This document shows, piece by piece, positions 39,164 through 45,415 of a DNA stretch of 45,415 bases. The notes under the pieces were generated by a model. It did not search any database. It was given only the letters and a program-made list of their open reading frames with translations, and had not been told where the DNA came from. The translations under genes and the position numbers were made by a program. Position 1 is the stretch's first letter. Every line of letters begins with the position of its first letter. The DNA lies in contig JAJRUG010000050.1 in the NCBI GenBank assembly GCA_024277915.1, forward strand, positions 1 to 45,415. Reading direction: 5' to 3'. This DNA is from Gammaproteobacteria bacterium. GTDB taxonomy: Bacteria; Pseudomonadota; Gammaproteobacteria; Steroidobacterales; GCA-2729495.

Positions 39164-41376
39164 CCAGAACGAATATGAGCCAGGATAAATTCACAATTGA
39201 AGTCAACGGCGTTGAGCTGGAAGCGAAGCCGGGGCAAATGCTGATCGAGGTAACAGATGCCGCCGGGATATACATTCCGCGCTTTTGTTACCACAAGAAG
39301 TTATCCGTAGCGGCCAATTGCCGGATGTGTCTGGTGGAAGTAGAGAAGGCGCCAAAGCCCTTGCCGGCTTGTGCAACCCCGGTAATGGACGGCATGAAGG
39401 TATCGACCAAGTCCGCCAACGCTCTGGAAGCTCAAAAATCGGTTATGGAGTTTTTGCTGATCAATCATCCGCTGGATTGCCCGATTTGCGATCAGGGTGG
39501 TGAATGTGAGCTGCAGGATCTGGCGATGGGTTATGGCCGTGATATTTCACGCTATGCAGAGCGGAAGCGGGTAGTCAGAGACAAGGACATCGGCCCGTTG
39601 ATTTCAACGGATATGACACGCTGCATACATTGCACCCGCTGCATACGCTTTGGTGAGGAAATTGCCGGATTGCAGGAGCTCGGTGCAATGGGGCGCGGTG
39701 ATCGAATGAAAATCGGCACGTTTATCGAGCAAAGTGTCGATCATGAGTTATCGGGCAATGTGATTGACCTGTGTCCGGTCGGTGCTTTGAACAGCAAGCC
39801 TTATCGTTTTAGTGCTCGTGCCTGGGAGATGATTCAGCATGCGACCATCGCACCGCATGACTGCTTCGGATCGAATCTTTATGCTCATGTGCTGAACGGG
39901 CGGGTGAAGCGCATGGTGCCCCGATCCAATGAAGCAGTGAACGAGACCTGGATTTCTGACCGGGACCGGTTCAGTTATGAGGGCATCTACGCAGAAGACC
40001 GTTTGCAAAGTCCTATGTTGAAAACAAACGGTCAGTGGCAGGAGTGCTCGTGGCCTGATGCTCTGGAGAAAGCAGCTTCAGGGATGAAGGCCCTGGTTGA
40101 TGCGCATGGTGGTAATGCTTTGGGTGCGCTGGTTTCGCCGAGTGCGACCACCGAGGAGGCCTATCTGGCGGCCCGGGTCATGCGTCATCTTGGCTCCGGC
40201 AATATTGATCACCGGCTGCGGCAGCAGGATTTCCGTGGTCAGCAACAGGATGGCTTGTTCCCATGGCTGGGAATGAGCATTGAAGAGGTTTCCGGACTTG
40301 ATGCGGCGTTGCTGGTCGGGTCAAATCTGCGCCACGAAGTACCGATGATGGCACACCGGATTCGGAAGGCCGCACTTGATGGTGCCGCGATCAGCTTGCT
40401 GAATCCTGAACAGTTCGAGTATCTGTTCCCGATCCATGAGTCGCTGGTAGCTGAACAGCTGGCTGATGAGCTGGCCAGCCTGGTGAAGGCAGCTGGTGCG
40501 GGCGCCGGTTTTTCAGAGGGAGTCAGTTCGTTACTTGCCGGAACCCCGGAACCGGGTGAATCGCACCAGCGACTGGTGGCATCACTGAGTGATGCCGGCA
40601 ATTCAGCGATTTTCCTGGGGTTGATCAGTGTACGACATGCTGATTATGCGACTATCCGCATGTTAGCTGCAGAGTTGGCGAAGCTGACGAATGCCAATTT
40701 GGGCTATATTTCCGAAGGCGCTAACTCGGGAGGAGCATCAATAGCTGGCGCATTGCCGCATCGCGGGCCAAGTGGCGAGCAATTATCGTCATCGGGTGCC
40801 AACGCAGCGGAGATGGCCGGAGGTTCATGCCGCGGGATGTTGCTGCTTGGTGTCGAGCCAGGCTCTGATTGTGCCGGTAATATGCTTCAGGCTGTTGAAG
40901 CAGCAGAGCTTGTTGTGGCGCTGACGCCATTTTTCAGCGAGCAGATCAAGGCTCATGCCGATGTGGTGCTGCCTGTTGGTACCTTCGCCGAGACTTCCGG
41001 AACGTTTGTAAATGCTGAAGGCCGCTGGCAGAGTTTTTCCGGTGTCGCAAGTCCGGTAGGTGATAGCCGACCCGGCTGGAAAGTATTGCGTGTGCTCGGG
41101 AATCTTCTGGACATGCCGGATTGCGACTATCAGTCATCCGAGTCTGTTCGCGATGAGCTCAAGACCGCTCTGGGCCCGGTCGAACCGGGTAACTCTCTGG
41201 ATACCGCTGTCAAGCTGGCGGACACGCTTGGTGAGCGGACAACAAGCTCACCAGCAGATTGCGCGTTGTGTATCCCTGTTTATCAGGTCGATGCACTTGT
41301 TCGCCGCGCGAAGTCATTGCAGATGACACGCGATGCACGCGGGCATGGAGAACCTGAAATGCGAAGGAGCGCCTGA
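39160..41376 (+). CDS. nuoG: NADH-quinone oxidoreductase subunit G
   Basis: NuoG (738 aa) carries several iron-sulfur clusters between NuoF and NuoI. The N terminus has the [2Fe-2S] ligands in PRFCYHK, NCRMC and ACATPV; then [18 protein letters not shown] and [19 protein letters not shown] for the [4Fe-4S] clusters. The remainder is the molybdopterin-oxidoreductase-like domain, which holds no molybdenum in complex I. ATG 39160 overlaps nuoF (ATGA); ATG 39175 is the alternative start. Confidence 0.96.
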   Translation: MTRTNMSQDKFTIEVNGVELEAKPGQMLIEVTDAAGIYIPRFCYHKKLSVAANCRMCLVEVEKAPKPLPACATPVMDGMKVSTKSANALEAQKSVMEFLLINHPLDCPICDQGGECELQDLAMGYGRDISRYAERKRVVRDKDIGPLISTDMTRCIHCTRCIRFGEEIAGLQELGAMGRGDRMKIGTFIEQSVDHELSGNVIDLCPVGALNSKPYRFSARAWEMIQHATIAPHDCFGSNLYAHVLNGRVKRMVPRSNEAVNETWISDRDRFSYEGIYAEDRLQSPMLKTNGQWQECSWPDALEKAASGMKALVDAHGGNALGALVSPSATTEEAYLAARVMRHLGSGNIDHRLRQQDFRGQQQDGLFPWLGMSIEEVSGLDAALLVGSNLRHEVPMMAHRIRKAALDGAAISLLNPEQFEYLFPIHESLVAEQLADELASLVKAAGAGAGFSEGVSSLLAGTPEPGESHQRLVASLSDAGNSAIFLGLISVRHADYATIRMLAAELAKLTNANLGYISEGANSGGASIAGALPHRGPSGEQLSSSGANAAEMAGGSCRGMLLLGVEPGSDCAGNMLQAVEAAELVVALTPFFSEQIKAHADVVLPVGTFAETSGTFVNAEGRWQSFSGVASPVGDSRPGWKVLRVLGNLLDMPDCDYQSSESVRDELKTALGPVEPGNSLDTAVKLADTLGERTTSSPADCALCIPVYQVDALVRRAKSLQMTRDARGHGEPEMRRSA

Positions 41377-41380
41377 CCGA

Positions 41381-42475
41381 ATGGCTGGATGGTTTGAAAC
41401 AACCTTTCCCTTCGCCGTCAACCTCTGGGGGATGCTTCCGCCACTGTTGCAGGAGCTGATTATTATTCTCCTGCAGGTTCTTCCGCTGGTGATCGTCGTT
41501 ATTTTGTGCGTGGCCTTTCTGACCTATTTCGAACGCAAGGTCATCGGCTATATGCATGTAAGGATTGGTCCCAACCGGGTGGGGCCGAAGGGTCTTGGTC
41601 AGCCATTTGCCGATGTGATCAAACTGCTGATCAAAGAAATTATTATTCCGGCGAACTCGAACAAATTTCTTTTTCTGATTGCACCGATACTGGCTCTGGT
41701 TCCCGCATTGGCAACCTGGGCGGTAATACCTGTTTTCCCCGGTTTCGCGATTGCAGATATCAATGCAGGGCTGCTCTATGTGCTGGCACTCACGTCGCTG
41801 GGCGTTTACGGCATCATTCTTGCCGGTTGGGCGACCAATTCAAAATATGCACTTTTAGGAGCGATGCGCTCGGCAGCCCAGATTGTCGCCTATGAAATCG
41901 CCATGGGTTTTGCACTGGTTGGTGTATTGATGGCAGGTGGAAGTCTCAATCTCGGGGACATTGTCGAGGCGCAGAGTGGTGGTGTGACCAGCTGGTTCTG
42001 GTTGCCGTTGTTTCCTTTGTTCCTGGTTTATTTTATCTCGGGCGTGGCAGAGACCAATCGTGCACCCTTCGATGTGGCAGAAGGTGAGTCGGAAATTGTT
42101 GCCGGTTTCCATGTTGAATATTCAGGCGCGGCCTTCGCGATGTTTTTCCTGGGCGAGTATGCGAATATTATTCTGATCGCAGCACTGACGACAGTAATGT
42201 TTGTTGGCGGCTGGCACTCTGCATTTTCAGGGCCTGCATTTTCATTCATGGATGATACAGTCCTCGCTTTTCTTCGTGAGCCGGGGCTTTTCTGGCTGGC
42301 ATTGAAAATGTCATTCTTTCTTTACTTGTTTCTATGGTTCAGGGCGACTTTCCCGCGCTATCGTTATGACCAGATTATGCGCTTGGGGTGGAAAGTGTTC
42401 ATTCCAATTACCATCATCTGGATTGCAGTCGAGGGCGTGATGGTCTATGCGAAGATAGGCCCGTGGAGCGCTTGA
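41381..42475 (+). CDS. nuoH: NADH-quinone oxidoreductase subunit H
   Basis: NuoH (364 aa) is the eight-helix membrane subunit that completes the quinone chamber and links to proton transfer. [22 protein letters not shown] and [19 protein letters not shown] are the strongly conserved loops. ATG 41381 begins 5 nt after the nuoG stop; AAGGAG is about 11 nt upstream. An earlier in-frame ATG at 41333 lies inside nuoG. Confidence 0.95.
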   Translation: MAGWFETTFPFAVNLWGMLPPLLQELIIILLQVLPLVIVVILCVAFLTYFERKVIGYMHVRIGPNRVGPKGLGQPFADVIKLLIKEIIIPANSNKFLFLIAPILALVPALATWAVIPVFPGFAIADINAGLLYVLALTSLGVYGIILAGWATNSKYALLGAMRSAAQIVAYEIAMGFALVGVLMAGGSLNLGDIVEAQSGGVTSWFWLPLFPLFLVYFISGVAETNRAPFDVAEGESEIVAGFHVEYSGAAFAMFFLGEYANIILIAALTTVMFVGGWHSAFSGPAFSFMDDTVLAFLREPGLFWLALKMSFFLYLFLWFRATFPRYRYDQIMRLGWKVFIPITIIWIAVEGVMVYAKIGPWSA

Positions 42476-42476
42476 T

Positions 42477-42965
42477 ATGAGTAATTTCTCCAGCATCATC
42501 AAGACATTCACGCTTTGGGAGCTGCTCAAGGGGATGCGGGTAACGCTCAGGTACTTCTTTAGCAAGAAAATCACTGTTCTGTATCCGGAAGAGAAAACCC
42601 CGCAATCACCCCGGTTTCGCGGTCTTCATGCACTGCGTCGTTACCCCAATGGTGAGGAACGATGTATTGCCTGCAAGCTGTGTCAGGCGGTATGTCCTGC
42701 AGCTGCGATTACTATCGAGTCGACAGTGGCAGAGGATGGCACCAGGAGAACCAGCAGCTATGACATTGATTTGTTCAAGTGCATTTACTGCGGTTTTTGT
42801 GAAGAGGCCTGCCCGGTCGATGCGATTGTTGAAACCCGGGTTTTCGAATACCACATGGAAAAACGTGGTCAGCACATCATGACCAAAGAGAAGCTGCTGG
42901 CAGTCGGCGACAAGTATGAGGCCATCATTGCAGCAGATCGAGCAACGGACGCGAAGTATCGGTGA
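42477..42965 (+). CDS. nuoI: NADH-quinone oxidoreductase subunit I
   Basis: NuoI (162 aa) holds two [4Fe-4S] clusters (N6a, N6b) carrying electrons to NuoB. The ferredoxin motifs [12 protein letters not shown] and [12 protein letters not shown] are intact, and the N-terminal amphipathic helix with [13 protein letters not shown] is typical. It starts one base after nuoH and ends one base before nuoJ. Confidence 0.97.
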   Translation: MSNFSSIIKTFTLWELLKGMRVTLRYFFSKKITVLYPEEKTPQSPRFRGLHALRRYPNGEERCIACKLCQAVCPAAAITIESTVAEDGTRRTSSYDIDLFKCIYCGFCEEACPVDAIVETRVFEYHMEKRGQHIMTKEKLLAVGDKYEAIIAADRATDAKYR

Positions 42966-42966
42966 T

Positions 42967-43566
42967 ATGTTAATTCTTGCCTATTTTTATATGCTGGCTT
43001 TTGTGCTGCTTGTTTCGGCAATCGGTGTCGTCACGGCGCGCAACCCTGTCTATGCTGCACTTTTCCTGATCCTGGCGTTCGTGACCAGTGCCATTCTCTG
43101 GCTGTTGCTGGAAGCGGAGTTCCTGGCGATGGTGCTGGTGCTGGTATACGTTGGTGCTGTAATGGTTCTGTTCCTGTTCGTCGTCATGATGCTGGACATT
43201 AACGTCGAGAAGGATCGCAAGAGTTTTACTCGTTACGCACCTTTTGGTGGGCTCATCGCATTGATCATGTTTCTGGAAATTGCGTTTGTGGTTGGATGGC
43301 GGAGTCTCGGGTTGCCTGATGTTGCGATGCCGGTACCGCACGATGCGGATTACAGCAATACCAAAGAGCTGGGTTCGGTTCTTTATACTGAACATGTCTA
43401 CGCATTCGAGCTGGCAGCTTTCATTCTTTTGCTGGCTATTGTTGCCGCTATCGTATTGACCATGCGCCGGCGACCCGGATTGAAGAAGCAAGTCATATCC
43501 GAGCAGGTAAGCGCCAGACCGGAAGACAGGATACGTATAGTCAAGATGGAGGCGGAGAAAGACTGA
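42967..43566 (+). CDS. nuoJ: NADH-quinone oxidoreductase subunit J
   Basis: NuoJ (199 aa) is a five-helix membrane subunit with the pi-bulge helix TM3: [36 protein letters not shown] is also conserved. ATG 42967 is chosen, one base after the nuoI stop; the longer frame from 42916 overlaps nuoI. It shares one base with nuoK. Confidence 0.95.
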   Translation: MLILAYFYMLAFVLLVSAIGVVTARNPVYAALFLILAFVTSAILWLLLEAEFLAMVLVLVYVGAVMVLFLFVVMMLDINVEKDRKSFTRYAPFGGLIALIMFLEIAFVVGWRSLGLPDVAMPVPHDADYSNTKELGSVLYTEHVYAFELAAFILLLAIVAAIVLTMRRRPGLKKQVISEQVSARPEDRIRIVKMEAEKD

Positions 43567-43871
43567 TGATCACGCTGACCCATTACCTGTCCCTTTCGGC
43601 CTTGCTGTTTTCCATAGCCATGGCAGGCATTTTCATCAACCGCAAGAATCTTATTGTTCTGCTGATGTGCGTCGAGTTGTTATTGCTGGCCGTCAACTTC
43701 AATTTTATCGCTTTTTCACGGTACCTCGATGACCTCTCCGGGCAGGTATTCGTTTTCTTTATCCTGACGGTAGCCGCTGCCGAGGCAGCGATCGGTCTTG
43801 CCATCCTGGTGGTGCTGTTCCGCACCAAGACCAGCATCAATGTGCAGGAACTCGATGAGATGAAAGGGTAG
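43566..43871 (+). CDS. nuoK: NADH-quinone oxidoreductase subunit K
   Basis: NuoK (101 aa) is a three-helix subunit of the proton path, homologous to MrpC. The two membrane glutamates needed for coupling are in [14 protein letters not shown] and in [14 protein letters not shown]. It overlaps nuoJ (TGATG) and precedes nuoL by 3 nt. Confidence 0.96.
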   Translation: MITLTHYLSLSALLFSIAMAGIFINRKNLIVLLMCVELLLLAVNFNFIAFSRYLDDLSGQVFVFFILTVAAAEAAIGLAILVVLFRTKTSINVQELDEMKG

Positions 43872-43874
43872 ATC

Positions 43875-45415
43875 ATGGAAAATATCTATCTGGCCATTGT
43901 TCTCAGTCCGCTGGTTGCAGCGATTGCTGCCGGGTTTTTCGGTCGTCAGATCGGGCGCTCCGGTGCTCACTGGGTAACCATCATCGGCGTTGGTATTTCA
44001 TTTGTTTTATCGTTGATTGTTTTCAAGGATCAGTTCATTGATGGCAGCCCGGTATTCAACGGTTCTGTCTATACGTGGATGGTGATCGATGGTGTCACGA
44101 TGGAAATCGGTTTTCTGATCGATCGATTGTCGATACTGATGATGAATGTTGTGACCTTCGTTTCATTGATGGTGCACATCTACACAGTGGGCTACATGCG
44201 CGAGGATCCGGGTTACCAGCGGTTCTTCAGCTATATCTCCCTGTTTACCTTCTCCATGCTGGTGCTGGTCATGTCCAATAACTTCCTGCAGCTGTCTTTC
44301 GGCTCGGAAGCGGTTGGCGTCGTGTCCTATCTGCTGATCGGTTTCTGGTACACGAAACCAACAGCCATTGTTGCCAATCTCAAGGCTTTTCTGGTGAACA
44401 GGGTAGGGGACTTCGGCTTTCTGCTGGGCATCGCGACCCTGCTTTATTTCGCCGGCACCCTCGACTATGTCGATGTGTTCTCTCAGGCAGAAGCCATTCA
44501 GGGCGAAACGATCACTATTTTCGGAGGCGCCGGGTGGTCGGCGCTGACTGTGGCATGTATTCTGCTTTTCATCGGTGCGATGGGCAAGTCAGCACAGGTG
44601 CCTTTGCATGTCTGGCTGCCGGATTCCATGGAAGGCCCAACGCCTATTTCAGCCCTGATTCATGCTGCGACGATGGTCACGGCGGGTGTGTTCATGGTTG
44701 CCCGGATGTCGCCGTTATTCGAGTTCTCGGAAGCCGCATTGAGTTTCGTGCTGGTGATCGGCGCGATTACGGCATTGTTTACCGGTTTTCTGGGTATTGT
44801 GCAGAACGATATCAAGCGGGTCGTTGCCTATTCGACGCTGTCACAACTGGGTTACATGGTTGTAGCCCTTGGCGCATCGGCTTACGCAGCGGGTATTTTT
44901 CACCTGATGACCCATGCATTTTTCAAGGCATTGCTGTTCCTGGCGGCGGGCTCAGTCATCATTGCCCTGCACCATGAGCAGGATATTCGCCGGATGGGTG
45001 GCTTGAAAAAGTATTTGCCGATTACCTACTGGACCAGTCTGATCGGTTCATTGGCATTGATTGGCTTCCCGGGATTTGCAGGTTTCTTTTCCAAGGATGC
45101 CCTGATTGTTGCTGTCGGGCATTCATCAATTCCCGGTTCCGGTTTTGCCTACTTTAGTGTGATGGCAGGAGTGTTCGTCACGGCTCTTTACTCATTCCGG
45201 ATGTTTTTTCTTGTGTTTCATGGTCCCGAGCGAATTGATGAAGATGCGCGGGCTCATTTGCACGAATCAGGGTGGGTAGTCTGGGTACCGCTGGTGTTGC
45301 TGGCGATTCCTTCCTTGTTAATTGGCTGGCCCACTATTGGTCCTCTTTTGTTCGGCGATTATTTTGGTAGTGCGATATTCGTACTCGATGCCCACAATGG
45401 CCTGGCAAAAATGGG
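43875..45415 (+). CDS. nuoL: NADH-quinone oxidoreductase subunit L (3' end outside window)
   Basis: NuoL is the distal antiporter-like proton-pumping subunit of complex I. The 513 codons present (of about 610-660 usual) run from ATG 43875 with no stop. GKSAQVPLHVWLPDSMEGPTPISALIHAATMVTAG is the core antiporter signature with its lysine and histidines, and RVVAYSTLSQLGYM follows. One oddity: the block usually read as G-W-E next to the key glutamate is G-S-E here (residues 143-145, from a TCG codon at 44304-44306). Confidence 0.95.
   Translation, partial: MENIYLAIVLSPLVAAIAAGFFGRQIGRSGAHWVTIIGVGISFVLSLIVFKDQFIDGSPVFNGSVYTWMVIDGVTMEIGFLIDRLSILMMNVVTFVSLMVHIYTVGYMREDPGYQRFFSYISLFTFSMLVLVMSNNFLQLSFGSEAVGVVSYLLIGFWYTKPTAIVANLKAFLVNRVGDFGFLLGIATLLYFAGTLDYVDVFSQAEAIQGETITIFGGAGWSALTVACILLFIGAMGKSAQVPLHVWLPDSMEGPTPISALIHAATMVTAGVFMVARMSPLFEFSEAALSFVLVIGAITALFTGFLGIVQNDIKRVVAYSTLSQLGYMVVALGASAYAAGIFHLMTHAFFKALLFLAAGSVIIALHHEQDIRRMGGLKKYLPITYWTSLIGSLALIGFPGFAGFFSKDALIVAVGHSSIPGSGFAYFSVMAGVFVTALYSFRMFFLVFHGPERIDEDARAHLHESGWVVWVPLVLLAIPSLLIGWPTIGPLLFGDYFGSAIFVLDAHNGLAKM

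Overview
The window reads as chromosomal DNA of a gammaproteobacterium of roughly mid-50s percent G+C (by eye). Gene order supports this: ssrA/smpB/ratA/ratB/bamE/fur/recN/nadK next to hrcA-grpE-dnaK-dnaJ, then dapB-carA-carB-greA, yhbY divergent from rlmE-ftsH-folP-glmM-tpiA-secG, a tRNA-Leu(GAG) and the nuo operon. nuoC and nuoD are separate and hrcA is present, which argues against an enteric bacterium. I cannot name a genus from sequence alone.

Region 1 (1-7471) is an integrated genomic island. It lies against the 3' end of the tmRNA gene, a classical integration site, with a P4-type tyrosine recombinase gene pointing inward from that junction. It carries a Type III restriction-modification pair (mod, res), a PemK/MazF-type toxin gene without a visible antitoxin, a cluster of hairpins ending in a terminator, and at the left edge the end of an IS3-family element inserted in a hypothetical gene. 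The far end of the island lies outside the window.

Region 2 (7472-13624) is the trans-translation neighbourhood: ssrA (tag ANDDNYALAA), a hicB-hicA toxin-antitoxin pair, two tandem exported-looking short-chain dehydrogenases, smpB, an SNF-family sodium symporter, ratA, ratB (with an 11-bp tandem repeat at its end) and bamE. Compared with the familiar smpB-ssrA and smpB-ratA adjacency, hicBA, the dehydrogenases and the transporter look inserted.

Region 3 (13625-21841) holds fur, recN, nadK and the heat-shock cluster hrcA-grpE-dnaK-dnaJ. Sigma-32-like promoters are visible before grpE and dnaK, and a weaker one before ftsH further on. No CIRCE operator is seen near hrcA, grpE or dnaK.

Region 4 (21842-34443) is housekeeping: dapB with a possible structured leader, carAB, greA, yhbY, rlmE-ftsH, folP-glmM, tpiA, secG and tRNA-Leu. 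Region 5 (34488-45415) is the NADH:quinone oxidoreductase operon nuoA to nuoL, tightly packed and cut off inside nuoL by the window end. Most of regions 3-5 is ordinary. The less ordinary signals are in the island, the ssrA-smpB interval, and several leader or repeat elements listed as findings.
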